The notes under the pieces are model-generated. The model was not told the origin of the DNA. It worked only from the letters and a program-made list of their open reading frames with translations, and made no database searches. 64,000 nt of DNA from Strigops habroptila (lineage: Eukaryota; Chordata; Aves; Psittaciformes; Psittacidae). Location: positions 59,823,225-59,887,224 of the forward strand of contig NC_044282.2 in assembly GCF_004027225.2 (NCBI RefSeq), in the 5' to 3' direction. Below are positions 23,476 to 35,819 of this stretch, in pieces. Both the position numbers and the translations under genes were made by a program. Every line of letters starts with the position of its first letter. Positions within the stretch are counted from its first letter, which is position 1.

Positions 23476-26139
23476 CTCCCAGCAGCGTTTGGGGATATTT
23501 TGGGCTGTGGCTGGTGCAGGAGGGATGCTTTGCGGCTCGGAGGTGCGGTTTATTGCAGGGAAAGTGCTGTTAACCCGCAGTGCGTCTCAAAGGCAGCAAA
23601 CCTTCCCATAAGTGCCACGGGAGGAGAGAGGAAACCGTGTTTATATAATGCAGATGGAAACAAAAACAAACCAGCCCTGCTGGTCAGCTGAAGGAGGTCG
23701 TTTTGGCATCAGCTGCAGTGCTTCTGGGAAGATCTCGTGATGCGCGGCCGAGCTGGGGTCTGGCACCGGGACCACGGCTCGGAGATGGCGCCGGGTAAAA
23801 GCTGCCTTGGTCTGCCTGGCACGCAGCCTGCCTGCCATCCGTATATAGCTGTACCCATATACCGCACCGTCAGGGCTGCGCTGCGAGCGTGATGCAGCAA
23901 AGATCGCTTCCCTTCGCCTGTTTACCTCCAGGTTGCAAAGTTGAAGGTTGCAGAAGGGGGCAAGGAATTTCAGTAGAGCAGGGTGTCTGCTGGGGCCTTG
24001 TGCAAGACTCTGGTTTGTCGAGTGGTCTGTAAGAAGAGGGGGAAAAATCAGTGCAGGTCCATTTGGGAGGAATCTTGCGCTCTGTGTGCATGTAAGCTGT
24101 AGAGGCAAGCACTGCAGGTTGGCTCAAGATGTATTTATTTTGCCAGATATCAGACTTATTATAAGGATTGGGTTTCCTGGAAATGAATGGGTGTGGGGAA
24201 GAGAGGAATGGGTGTGGGGAAGAGTGCCTCATTTTTTTTTTTTTTAATTATTTTTAAGGAAAATATTCAAGCTTTGATAATGCAGTAATAACTGTAATGA
24301 AGTCACCAGGCCATGAGTTTGGTGCTCCCAAGCTGAGCAAGCTAAGCTGGACTGCATTGTTTATATGCTTGCTTTATTGTGGCTTAGAGTCATGCACAAA
24401 CGTTGGCAGCTAGAACAAAGGACAAAGCTCAGCGTGGGTGAGGAGGACACATGACTTGAGTTTTGCTGAGTACCTTTCACCTCGGAGGGGTGGGGGTGTT
24501 GTAGCTGTGGTCATGGGGCAGCTCTTATCTTCCCCTAACCCTTGGAAAAGGATATGTGGGTGCTTCTGTCTGTGCCTGGAGGGGTTTAGCCCAGACAGTG
24601 GAGGAGCTGAGAAGTGCTTCAGGGCTGTTATCTCATGGCCTGACCTGCCTCAATGGAGTCATGTGAGCTGGGCTTTGAATAGCCTGGTTTGGGTTTTTTG
24701 GGTGGTGGTTTATTTTTTGACTATATCAGGTTAAATGAGACTTGGGGGGTTGGATTTCTGGGTGATGCAGAGAAGACCTTTGTGGTGGGACTCTGCAGCG
24801 ATGAACTGCAGAGGGATTCACTGTGGCGGCCACTGCGCATCTCCCCTGGCTGCTGGGAGGAGGCTGTGGGACCCTGCTGATCACTGGCATAACACGGTCC
24901 ATGCAGTTGGATCTCTGTCCCTGAGAAAGCAGTGTGGAGCTACCTCCAGCTCCTAGATCTTCTGCTCAGGATGGATGGAGAGGGCACCTGGGTGATGTCA
25001 GCTCCTTCCTCCCTCCCTGTCTATTCATATCTATTCAGGCAGTGCAGCGGGGCTGCGGGTAGGTGATGCAGCACCAGCTGCATCATCTCGCTTCTCATGC
25101 TCCTCTCCCTTGTGCATTGCAGCCACTCTGAGCAGCTCATGCTGAAGAGCCTTCGGCCTCTGTGCTTCCTCCTCGCTGGCTGGGACAGGGGTGTCTCAAG
25201 GGCTGCACTCAGGTGCCCCAAATCTCCTCTTTTTAATCAATGGCTAAAGTGTGAGAGCCCTGCCTAGGGTGTGGTGTGCTGGTGGGTAGCAGCTTCCTGC
25301 TGTTATTTCTTGCTCATCCTTCAAGAAACTGAAGGTAATTTGGGTCACAAAGCAGGGGGCTTGTTCTCAGCTCCAAGGTCTGCAGCCCCAGAGGAGGTGC
25401 AGAAGCTTGAGGGGGGCTTTTGGCAAGCCCTAAACATCCTCCTCCCACCTGGTGAATTTGGGGTGAAGCTGCTGTGTCTTAAGACATCCAACAGCCAAGC
25501 TTTGTGTCTGTTTTCAAGCTGTGATGGGATGTGACCTGTAAAGACAGCTTGGACAGGGTTATCCTGAAGCTGCGAGGCACCTCCAAGAGACTGGAGGGGT
25601 GCAAAGGGAAGGGGGTTGCTGGAGAAACCCCTTTGGCCTGTTCCCTGCGCAGACTTAAGAGCAGGTATCTGTTGGTGCAGCCGCTGTTACACAAGTCTGG
25701 TTTTCGTGCTGCTCTTGTGTTGATATCTAAAACATCTGTGGGGCTCTATGGGGAGGGAGGTGAGTGTGGAGGAGATAGCGGTGGTGGGGGAAGTACTCAC
25801 ACAGTAACGCTGCCACGGGAAGTGTCTCACTACTGGTATCTATGGGGAAAGGGGGGGTGATTGATGGTGAGAACCAGCAGCTTTTCTTGCTTGCTGTGTT
25901 GTTGCTGGGGCTGGTGGCTTGCTGTTGGAGGAAATTCGTCCTGCGAGTCCCGTGCCTGTGCTCTCTATTTATAGCTCTGCTGTACACAGGGCGCTTGCTA
26001 AAGCTGGGGGGCGGGGAGAAGGAATCACATGAGATTGAGGATTTCCCCTTCCTTCTCCACCCAGATCTTGGGATATTCTGTGCCATTCAGCTGTGTCAGC
26101 TCTCCTCTGAGGCTTCACAGCCATAGGAGGCTTCATGGA

Positions 26140-26517
26140 TTCATAGAACAGTTTGGGTTGGAAGGAACCTTAAAGCTCATCCAGTTCCAACCCCCTGCCA
26201 TGGGCAGGGACACCTTCCACTAGAGCAGGTTGCTCCAAGCCCCGTCCAGCCTGGCCTTGAGCACTGCCAGGGATGGGGCAGCCACAGCTTCTCTGGGCAA
26301 CCTGTGCCAAGGCCTCAGCACCCTCACAGGGAAAAACTTATTTCTAAGAGCTCATCTCAATCTCCCCTCTGTCAAGTTAAAGCCATTCCCCCTTGTTCTG
26401 TCCCTATAGGCCCTTGTCCAAAGCCCCTTTCCAGGTTTCTTGTAGCCCCTATAGGCACTGGAGCTGCTCTAAGGTCTCCCTGGAGCCTTCTTTTCCCCAG
26501 GCTCAGCTCTCTCATGG
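26140..26517 (-). mobile_element. CR1 LINE, 3' part (antisense)
   Basis: It runs from TCATAGAACAGTTTGGGTTG through CTTCCACTAGAGCAGGTTGC to CAGGCTCAGCTCTCTCATGG, the reverse complement of the usual CR1 order. Confidence 0.95.
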
Positions 26518-28695
26518 CCCTTAGGGAGGCTTCATGCCGGCAGGGGATTTGGCAAGAGACCTGTTTCCTGAAATAACCGAGTGGCTCCCAGCTATTCGGG
26601 TCTGTTGGGCTGTGTCTCGGTGCTGCTGCTGGGTGTGCTGGCCGCTGGCCATGGGACGGGTGCAGTGCAGCAGAGCCTAGAAGGCGAGCGCTGTCGGAGG
26701 GGAAGCTGCCTGGTATCATTTTCAGTGTGGTCTCGGGTTGCCTGGAGCTCACAGTCTGGCCCGGTAACCTGAGGATGTGAGATCTCCCTTGTGCACCCAT
26801 CAGGAACTGTGTTGATGTGGGAGGCTTTGCAGGGCAGGTTTGAGCGTGCCAGAAAGCTTACAGGCACACTGTTGAACACAAATGTGTATCAGGTGGCTTC
26901 TGGCCTCAAAAGTGCTTCCCTTCTGTGCTACAGAAAGATACAGTTGACTGCAAGAAGTGCACAGGGTTTGAGGCTTGATTTGTTTTGGGTTTGTGTTGGG
27001 GTTTTGGTTTATTTTTAAAGATTTTTCATTAGAAAAGGTGCTTCAACTGAAGCTGCTCACCTGTAGGCTTCCTATGGCCATGTTGAAGCGGCACAAGGCA
27101 AAACCCACAGTAGCCTTAGGAATGTACGTTTGTTTCTCTGGGCATAACCTCCTTCCTGCCTCATGAGCACAGTGGGGACACCAGCAATGCCAGCGAGCCC
27201 CTTGTGTGCGAGAAACCTCTAAGCAAGGAAATAGAAACCCCTTCCAAGAGGTAAGATTTAGGGGTAGGAGGACCCTTGTTCTGCTGAAACTCAGCTAGCA
27301 TTTGGGCCGAGCATCCTTCCGAAAGCACAGAGAGTGGGGAGAAAAACAAACAAATGGTGGAAGGAGGAGGGGGAGAGAAAGAAAGAAAGCCCCTTTATAC
27401 AGTTAGCTGCAGCCGCCTGGGTTGTCGCTGGCAGAAAATAGGACACTCCTGCTGGGTTTTCTTCTCTGGGAAGGCTAAACTTGGCTGTGAGTAGGTGGCG
27501 GCAGCCTGCATAGGAAATACGTGTGCATCTCCCCATCCCTGCCCCAGCTTGGCTGGCTCTGTGGCCGCGGGGCTGGAGTGCTGCTGCCAAGAGCTGCATG
27601 TCCGGCTGCTCCAGTGTATTTGCCCAGGAGGGCTCAAACCCAGGCTTGCAAAGTTAATCGCATGTTCAGCTCGCCGAGATGAGTAGGAATTAAAGCTTAA
27701 ATGTCCCTGCTGTTCAGGCTGCTGTGGAGTACCAGAGGTTTTGGGTTGGAGCTTGTTGGGGTGGACGTGGGTTTGGTGGAAGAGGAGCTAGGAGGTTCTG
27801 GAGCAGGGTGCCCTGGTATGTTTGCAAGGATTCAGCAGCTCATGGCCAGGCTGTGTATCCAAATTAGGTGTGAGGATATGGAATGAATGGTGGTAGCTGG
27901 TGTTTGGGCCGTTAAGGGAGAAGCTGCTTAAACCCTACTTACTTCAGCTAAATAACCCTACTTATCTATTCTAAATAACTAATATCTCTCAACAGGGGGT
28001 TAAAATGGAGTTGGGCAATTTAATGTGAATTAGGTTGAAGGAGAGCAGAGAAACCACTGAGTCCTGGAGCATCTTTGGGCTGGGTGATGCCCATGGCTCT
28101 GCATGGGCAGCTGTGGTCCACTCTGGCGGTGCTCCTGGATTTCCCCTGCATCCCTGTTCCCTGCATTGGAGACTTTCCTGGTGCCTTGTGCCAAGGGCGC
28201 AGCTTCACAGCCTCCCTCATGAAAAGCCCCAGCGGGAAGGGAGCTCCAGGGCATGCTCCAGTGCATGTGGACATGGGCAGGGGGTCACTACCCCTGTGAC
28301 TCTGGCCAGGGTACCCAGGGCAATGGCCTGGCCAACATGAGGCCATAGAGTCTAAAAATGTGATTTGGAGTGATATCCTCAAAGGAAAGAAGGGCAGGCA
28401 CTAGAGCAGGGGCTAGCAAGTCACTGTGGCTGCAGTTTGATATGGAGTGTTGCTTATTCCTTCTCCTAGTTCTCATTTTCCATTTTTGTGGAAGTAAACA
28501 CACCTTGTAATACCCTCCAAATCCCTTGGATCTGCTTCAGAAGATCTTTTCCTGCTGCTCCTAATCCTACAGTGGTCAACAAACAGGGTTGCCTTGTCTG
28601 ATTTCTTCTGAGTTGCAGGAGGGGGGTTATTAGTCTGCTCCTGAGTCTCTCCTGACCTTTGGGGTAAATCGGGATCGGGAGGGACTTTGCGCAGC

Positions 28696-28718
28696 CACGT
28701 GTTTTATCCTCCCACGTG
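28696..28718. promoter_or_regulatory. Paired CACGTG E-boxes
   Basis: Two perfect palindromic CACGTG hexamers at 28696-28701 and 28713-28718, start to start 17 bases apart. They lie about 110 bases before the CTSB start codon. CACGTG is the core bound by TFEB/TFE3/MITF and USF/MYC families, and cathepsin B is a known TFEB-network gene in mammals. The function here is inferred. Confidence 0.5.
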
Positions 28719-28826
28719 GTGCTGCAATGGTGCTTCTGCCAAGCCTTGGGTCCGAGCCCATCTTGGGAAAGTTTCCAACAATGCCCAAATCTGACTGCAG
28801 GTGGAGTGCCCCAGTCTATAGCCAAG

Positions 28827-31800
28827 ATGTGGCTGTCCGTGTCCATCCTGTGTGTCCTGGTGGCCTTCACCAATGCTCGCAGCATTCCTTACTACCCGCC
28901 TCTCTCCAGCGACTTGGTCAACCACATAAACAAGCTCAACACCACCTGGAAGGTGAGTACTGGCTTGGGTTTTGGGGTTTTATTTTTGAATGCACTGCTC
29001 AGCAGTCTCTTTGTGGGACTCCATAGCTGAGCTTTGGGAGTCTCAGCATGGTGGTTGCTTCAAAGCAGCTGTGGTCCCACTTGCCTTCTCCGGTGAGTTA
29101 ATGCTGTCAGGGATTCCCATGGTGACAGTAACTGTGGATCTCCTCTGTGGAGCAGAGCACTGATGAATCTGTAGAGTAGCAATGCTAAGAGGAGGAAATT
29201 CTGTGGTAGGTTGGAAACAAGCAGCAACTGTTGAGATGTGTTGGTGACCTGGCCAAACCCTCCTCAGCCAGGTTGCAGTGGCCAAAGCCCAGAGCTGGAC
29301 CTTAGCTTGCTGGTCATGATGTAGTGATTGGGGAAAGGGCTGTGTTCTGTGTCTGTAGGTAGCTTGGCTCTTGGCCCCTGGGTTTTATAGCAAGTGTCAG
29401 ACACTGGTCGGGTTTGAGGGAGATCTTGAGCACCAGTCTGGTTGCAGCAATGCACTTGGTGGCTGTGAAGAGTCATGTCCCATTCCCCTGTGTCTCTTCC
29501 AGGCAGGGCACAACTTCCACAACACTGACATGAGCTATGTGAAGAAGCTCTGCGGCACCTTCCTGGGTGGGCCTAAGCTCCCCGAGAGGTAAGTGCTGTG
29601 AGAGGAAGATGAGCACCCTGTAAAAGCTTGTATGGATGCTCCTGGTGTGTCTGGGGTGCGTGAGTGTCTCTTGGTGGGCATCATGCATGGAATTAAGCAC
29701 AGAAGCATGCGGAAAAGGGCTGGGAACATCCATCCTCTGTTCTGTTAGATGCTTGACCAGTCGTACTCCTTGAACCTCATAACACTGGAGGAGCTGCTGG
29801 CCTGGTCTGAAGGCTTCAGAAGTATTTACTCTCCTTCACTAAGCAAACAAGAGCCCTTGTCCTCCAGGTCATCTTCAGAGGAGGCTGGGGAGTCCTGTTC
29901 ACCCAGTCCTGTTGCTCTAGTGTTCCTGTAACAGGGCTTCTCTCTTCTCACTTCCAGGGTGGATTTTGCTGCAGACATGGAGCTGCCTGATACCTTTGAC
30001 TCACGGACACAGTGGCCTAACTGCCCTACCATCAGTGAAATAAGAGACCAGGGGTCTTGTGGCTCTTGCTGGGTGAGAGCATGCGCGGTTTGAAGTCATG
30101 TTGATACAGAGTTTTCTGGACAAAAAGAGTGCCATTGAGTTTGCTACTGAACTGCATAAATGGGGGGACATGAGGAGATCCTGCAGTGTCTGGGCTTCTC
30201 GGTGGGCTTCTCCTAGCCAGACTTATGCTTGCTGTACTCATTGCCAGAAGGTTGCCTGGTTTCTCTCCCATGGCTGGCTCTAATAGTCTTCCCTTGGGTT
30301 TTTTGGGGGCTGTCCACAGGCTTTTGGTGCTGTAGAAGCGATTTCAGACAGGATCTGTGTTCACACGAATGCCAAGGTGAGCGTGGAGGTCTCGGCGGAG
30401 GACTTGCTGTCATGCTGTGGCTTCGAGTGCGGCATGGGGTGAGCTGCTCTCGGTTTTTGTGCACTTAAAGGGTGGGTGGGAGGAGCAGGGGCACAAGCTG
30501 GAGGTGCTGATCATTTCAGCCCTGTCTTCCTGCCAGGTTGGATGGGGCTTGGAGCAACCTGCTCTAGTGGAAGGTGTCCCTGCCCATGGCAGGGGGTTGG
30601 ATCTGGGTGAGCTTTAAGCTCCCTTTCAACCCCAACTAGTCTGTGATTCCTGCTCTCCCCATGAGCAGGCAGCCCCACCAGTGATGTGTGCTGTAGATGC
30701 TGGAGTTAGGTGGGAACATAAAGGTGACTGCATGGACTGAAAGTCCCTCTGGGCTACATCCTATCCCCAGCAGCAGTGGATGATGATGGCTGGTGGAGGG
30801 AGGGCAAGCACATAACAGAGTGGGCAGCTGCCTAGCTCCAGAGCCTTGGTTTTCAGGCACAAGCCTTTTGCAGTTTTAGAGAGCAGGGTGGGGAGTTGCG
30901 TCTCCAAACTGTGTGGCTTGTGCTTGCTCCTGGCAGCAGAGGCTGACCCAGGAACCCAGTAAGGAGGCACCACTGCTTTGGGATTTGAAGGCATGGGTGC
31001 TCTTAGCTTCTCCTTGCCGTGAAGCTTTGGTGTGTTTGAAGCCTAGAAATCCTGGGAAGACAGGGACAGACTCAGCATGCTGAGAGCTTCCCTTCAGCCA
31101 TCCCAAGGTGGCTCCATTTCCCCCAAAAGAGAGGGCTCTGAGCAGGCTGGAGCTGGAACTGCTGCTCTTTCTCCAGGTGCAATGGTGGTTACCCCTCTGG
31201 AGCATGGAGGTACTGGACAGAGAGGGGCCTCGTGTCTGGGGGTCTCTACGATTCCCATGTGGGTAAGTCCTGGCAGATACCCTTGTGACAGCAAAGAGGA
31301 GAACCTCTGCTTGGCTACAGGTTCATGTCCTTCATGGTGCCTTCTTCTGGTCTGCATCGTTGTGGATGCTCCCTCCTTCAGGTCTGGGCTCAGACATTTC
31401 TGCTATCCCAGATGGCTGCTCCTGTCCCCATCTATGGCTCCTTCTGGTAAACCCCTGGGACAGGGGTTCCTGAGCAGCACCTAGTGGTAGGAGGTGCTGC
31501 TCAGGAAAGGAAAGGAGCACGATAGACAGGCTTAACAGCCCTGCAAGGCTTCTGCTTCCATAGCAGGAAGGAATCAGGCTGTGAATTTTTTGTTGTTGCT
31601 GGTTTTTGATCGGTTCTATAGACTTTGGATCAGGGCAGGAGTCTTCCTGACATGTTTGCCCCTCAAAAGGTAACTTCCAGACTGCAAACCTCTGGCTTCT
31701 CTTAGCACGTGACTGTAGTGATAGGACAAGGGGGAATGGGTTCAAACTTAAACAGGGGAGATTTAGGTTAGATATAAGGAGGAAATTCTTCCCTGTGAGG

Positions 31801-34106
31801 GTGGTGAGGCCCTGGCACAGGGTGCCCAGAGAAGCTGTGGCTGCCCCATCCCTGGCAGTGTTCAAGGCCAGGCTGGACGGGGCTTGGAGCAACCTGCTCT
31901 AGTGGAAGGTGTCCCTGCCTGTGACAGGGGTTGGAACTGGATGAGCTTTAAGGACCCTGCATCTGGTGCCTTCTCCAGCATGGCTTTTGGACAGGGGTGT
32001 GTGGGGACAGCCAGTTCATGACACATCTATCCCCAACAGGCTGCCGTCCCTACTCCATCCCACCCTGTGAGCACCACGTCAACGGCTCCCGGCCACCCTG
32101 CACCGGGGAGGGAGGAGATACCCCAAGGTGCAGCCGGCACTGCGAGCCCGGCTACTCGCCCTCATACAAGGAGGACAAGCACTACGGTAAGGGGGTGGCC
32201 TCCAGCACTGCTCGGTGCAGAGCAGCTCTGGAGATGTTCCCAGTGGGGCTGGTGGGGTTGGACCTCTTCCTAAGCTGGGTTATGATGGTTATTCTCTGTG
32301 CCCTCGGCATGGGTGGTCCTGCAGCAAACATAAACCTGGCAGATGCACAGTTTGTATTTGCTGAGGCTCAACTGAGATGGGAACTGATTTGTGTCCTTGT
32401 GGTGCGCATGCCTTGGTTGAAGAGCATGGTGCTGAGCCCTGAGGGAGTCTGATGTCGGAGCCACCTCCTTCTTGCTCTGTGGTGGTAGCAAACCCTATAC
32501 ACGTAGAATATAGCAACGTAGGTTGCTTCTTTGTCTTGGGTTTGAGTAGTTTGGGTTGATTCGGAAATGGGGATGTACAAGGGGAAAACTTCCCACTGAA
32601 GCTGTCTGGAGCAGGTCTTCAGGTACAGAATAGGACTCAGGTTAAATCATTCCCTCTGGAGGAGGGATGGCTGGAGCCCACTTTTCCTGCTTGCCTGTGT
32701 CCGTGTCTCTGGAGCAGCTGGGTTTGAATTCAGCCTTTTAAGTGAAGAAGGGCTCTGGCAGGGGCATGCTGAGCAGTCTCTTTCCAGACATCCCAAGATC
32801 TTTGTGGCCTACAATGCCATACTAATGGTGGGACATTTTCCTCACTAGGTATCACCTCCTATGGTGTCCCTCGCAGCGAGAAGGAAATCATGGCTGAGAT
32901 CTACAAGAATGGCCCAGTGGAAGGAGCTTTTATTGTCTATGAGGACTTCCTGATGTACAAGTCTGGTGAGCATCAGTGCTGAGGCTGTAGGGAGCCCTGT
33001 TCCCTACTACATCCATAGGGTCCATCTTTTGTGGCCCTTGTCCCTCTGCTCAAGTCTGAAGGGAGATGTCATGTTCATACTGGAGTATCTGGTGTTACAA
33101 GAACATGGGAACAAGATACCATCTCCCTTATCCGTTGGCTTATGGCAAGCGGAATAGATGCTTGGGACTGGCTCAGGGAGGAAACCCCAGTGGGGAGCCC
33201 CCAGAAGTGCAGCTAGGGTTTGGAACAACAGCTGGGATTTCGGGTAAGATCCTGGCAGGTGGCTCTCATGATGTGGACCCCAGTTCCCTGTTCTGAGCTG
33301 CTTGGGATGTGCTGTGTTTGGGCCCCTTGCCGGGTGGATCTGGGTGTCCTGTGTGCTGAGCTGATGCTGAGCATCAGTCCTTCCTTCAGACTCTCTACAC
33401 TAAGCTTCAGACTCTCTACACTAACCTGACAGGGGGGAGATTGAGGTTAGATATAAGGAAGAAATTCTTCCCTGTGAGGGTGATGAGTCCCTGGCACAGG
33501 CTGCCCAGAGAAGCTGTGGCTGCCCCATCCCTGGCAATGTTCAAGGCCAGGTTGGACGGGACTTGAAGCAACCTTGTCTAATGGAAGGTGTCCCTGCCCG
33601 TGTCAGGGGTTTGGAACTGGAGGAGCTTTAAGGTCCCTTCTGACCCAAACCAGTCTAGAATTCTGTGTTTTAACCAAACCCACTTTCTTGGCCAGTTTGT
33701 GGGTTTGATACCCAATGTCTCACAAGCTGTGGACGCTCTGAGCCACAGCAGCACAGTGCCCATTGACGTGTTGGTGTGTTGCCTTGCAGGGATCTACCAG
33801 CACGTGTCTGGTGAGCAGGTTGGAGGCCATGCCATCCGGCTCCTGGGCTGGGGCGTGGATAACGGCACTCCGTACTGGCTGGCCGCTAACTCCTGGAACA
33901 CCGACTGGGGGGACAACGGTGAGGCACCCCGGATGCTGCCGGGAGAACCCCCTCCCTGTTCTCCTTGGTACGATGGGGATGTTGACTTGTGCTGTTGTTG
34001 GCTTTCAGGCTTCTTCAAGATCCTCCGAGGAGAGGACCACTGCGGCATCGAGTCCGAGATTGTGGCTGGCATCCCCAGGACGGAGCAGTACTGGAAGAGG
34101 ATGTAA
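28827..34106 (+). CDS. CTSB: Cathepsin B, lysosomal cysteine protease
   Basis: Coding exons: 28827-28952, 29503-29588, 29958-30072, 30320-30438, 31177-31262, 32040-32186, 32849-32965, 33790-33918, 34009-34106. All junctions are GT/AG and in phase, giving 340 aa, the same as chicken. Residues 1-17 are the signal peptide ([14 protein letters not shown]), followed by the propeptide, with mature enzyme from about residue 80. Papain-family catalytic residues are Cys108 in QGSCGSCW, His279 in [11 protein letters not shown] and Asn299 in AANSW. The occluding loop at about 179-212 carries the His-His pair (189-190) that gives cathepsin B its dipeptidyl-carboxypeptidase activity. N-glycosylation sequons are at Asn38 and Asn192. 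It cleaves proteins in lysosomes and endosomes. The start is chosen by the signal peptide and an acceptor 26 bases upstream. It is intact, with no missing key residue. Confidence 0.98.
30532..30650 (+). mobile_element. CR1 LINE, short 3' fragment (sense) in a CTSB intron
   Basis: Only the last about 120 bases remain, from GCCAGGTTGGATGGGGCTTG to AACTAGTCTGTGATTCC. It lies in the intron between 30438 and 31177. Confidence 0.92.
31715..31955 (+). mobile_element. CR1 LINE, 3' fragment (sense) in a CTSB intron
   Basis: It runs from GTGATAGGACAAGGGGGAAT to GATGAGCTTTAAGGACC, in the intron between 31262 and 32040. It has a GGTTAGATATAAGG segment shared with the copy at 33423 but not with the FDFT1 copies, so these two are probably one subfamily. 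Confidence 0.93.
33377..33422. repeat. Tandem duplication, 22-23-base unit
   Basis: CTTCAGACTCTCTACACTAA occurs twice back to back and directly abuts the left edge of the next CR1 copy. Confidence 0.8.
33423..33667 (+). mobile_element. CR1 LINE, 3' fragment (sense) in a CTSB intron
   Basis: It runs from CCTGACAGGGGGGAGATTGA through AGCTGTGGCTGCCCCATCC to CCAAACCAGTCTAGAATTCTG, within the intron between 32965 and 33790. Confidence 0.93.
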
Positions 34107-34198
34107 CCTTGATCAAACCACAAATAACCCTGCTTTTAACTGATAGTGGGTTGGGTACAGAGCCCCCCCTTCTAAGAGACTATAGTTGAGGTTACTTT

Positions 34199-34204
34199 AT
34201 TAAA
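34199..34204 (+). terminator. CTSB: Possible proximal CTSB polyadenylation signal (ATTAAA)
   Basis: The most common variant hexamer, 93 bases after the stop codon, with a T28 run directly downstream that could serve as a U-rich element. Confidence 0.35.
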
Positions 34205-34212
34205 GCTTTTTA

Positions 34213-34240
<28 letters not shown>
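34213..34240. repeat. Poly-T run (T28)
   Basis: An uninterrupted run of about 28 T. It may be a length-variable homopolymer or the tail of an element inserted on the opposite strand, but no such element is recognisable on its right. Confidence 0.9.
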
Positions 34241-34244
<4 letters not shown>

Positions 34245-35337
34245 GTATGGTGGAGCTGGAGGTGGAACTGCTCTCCACAAGCCCTCTGCTCCTGCTGGGT
34301 TGCAGCTATGGGGCATTCCGTGCTCAGAGGACTGCTGAAGGGCTCGTTGGCCTCTCGTGCCATGCTACTTGGTTAGCTGGACCCCTTCCAGCGCTGTCTG
34401 TTACTGGAGGGTAGGAAGCAGTAGCTTTGTGCTGGGACTAGGGACTTGGTGGGGTGGTGGAGATGGACCCTGCTGGGAAGCAATGGCCAAGGGTGATGTG
34501 TGCACCCCTGGCTGGATTGTTCTGACTGTTGGTGCCCGAAATAAGCAGGGTATGTTAGCGTGTGCCTTGAACTGGTTAAACTTAGAGCTATTAATGATGA
34601 TGTACTGATGAACTTGATGTGGGGCTGGCTCTGGCTGGAGCTCCGTTAAGGCGCCTTCCTGCCTGCAATAAGTCCTTTGTGCATCGCTTGCTCCATCCAC
34701 TCGGCTGCGTTTTAAACCACTTGTTCCTCAGCTGTTTATCTGCTTTTTCTGCTGTAGTCTGGGGTTATTGATCCTAAGGAAGGGCCTGGTTGGAGCTCCA
34801 TGAGCCTTTGATCTAATATCCTGCAAGCATCTAGGAGCACGATGGAAGGAGCAAACCACTTACTTGCAGCTTGGTGTGTACAGCGGGGTCATGCCTTGGT
34901 GGGGGGGCTGCACCTGACACTGATGTGGTGCTTTGGGATGACCTGTGCTGAATGCTGAGCAGGGGTGAGGGATGTTCCCCGGGTCTGCTGCAGGGAGCTC
35001 ATGCAGGTGCTTGGAGGTATCTTGCTAACTTGCACACAGTGGAAGCTTTTTTCTTTCCTTTTTGAGCCACAGGCATTAAGGAAGAAGAAAAAAATCCTTA
35101 TTTTTATTACTGGGGGAGGTGTAATAGCTGTGTAGGAGGAATCATGTGGTTTGCTGACACTAATATAGTGAAAGAGCATTCCTTTTAATTTTAAAGCACA
35201 AAGTATATTGCTGAGCTGAGGCTACATGCCTGGAACAAGTGAAGCAGGCTCTTCCTTGCGCTGTAAAATAGCCCCTTACCTCTGCTTACTCACCAGTGAG
35301 ACAGAGCTGTGGTGTATGTGATTGGAACAACTGTGCC

Positions 35338-35343
35338 AATAAA
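35338..35343 (+). terminator. CTSB: CTSB distal polyadenylation signal
   Basis: An AATAAA in GTGCCAATAAATGATTTC, followed by TTTTGTCTCC and GGTTGCTTCTGC, a reasonable GT-rich downstream element. A second AATAAA at 35787-35792 just before the CR1 is a further candidate. Confidence 0.6.
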
Positions 35344-35819
35344 TGATTTCTCCACTATTTTGTCTCCTGGCCCTTGGTTGCTTCTGCTTGATCACAAACT
35401 ATAGTCCTGTGCACTGTGGAAGCCACACTTTCTTCATTTAAGTGTGGTCAGTGCCAGCCCTGTCCTTGGGCCGTGCTGGTGACAGCACGGCTACAGCCAC
35501 TCCTTTGGGCTCATGCTGACTCCGGCGCAGCCCCTGGGCATCGCCTGCTCTTGGTGGCGGGTGAAGTGCTTCAGTGTGGGCTAGAGCACAGCCAGGACTG
35601 CCCCCAGCATCTCTGCCTGCTGGTACAGGGGCTGCACCAAGAGGGTGCACCAAGGCACTGGGGAGCATGGCTGCAGCCCCAGGCTGTGCCACTTCTGCTG
35701 CCTGCAGTGCATGGCCCAGTAAAAGTCAACTTTCTGACCTTTAACTATCTCCCACTCTGGTTAAAGTTACTCTTTTGGGCCTGGCAAATAAAGCTTTACT
35801 GTAATGCTCTGAGCAGCAG

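Larger units (their letters stand above)
23476..28800 (+). other. CTSB: Probable CTSB intron 1
   Basis: The stretch lies between the CpG island and the acceptor CTGACTGCAG ending at 28800. It holds a two-copy repeat at 24184-24230 (GAATGGGTGTGGGGAAGAG), a T-run near 24233-24245, one antisense CR1 (26140-26517) and paired CACGTG boxes near its end. No further gene was seen. The frame at 26581-26772 has a hydrophobic start but no supported exon structure. Confidence 0.6.
34107..35360 (+). other. CTSB: CTSB 3' untranslated region (probable extent)
   Basis: The region has no alternative coding frame of note. A proximal ATTAAA lies at 34199-34204, followed at once by a run of T (34213-34240). The canonical AATAAA at 35338-35343 would give a 3' UTR of about 1.25 kb. 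Confidence 0.6.

Noticed and set aside
26581-26772. Frame with a signal-peptide-like start and a C-x3-C pair
   Set aside because: The hydrophobic stretch is short, the six-cysteine defensin pattern is absent, and no partner exon follows.
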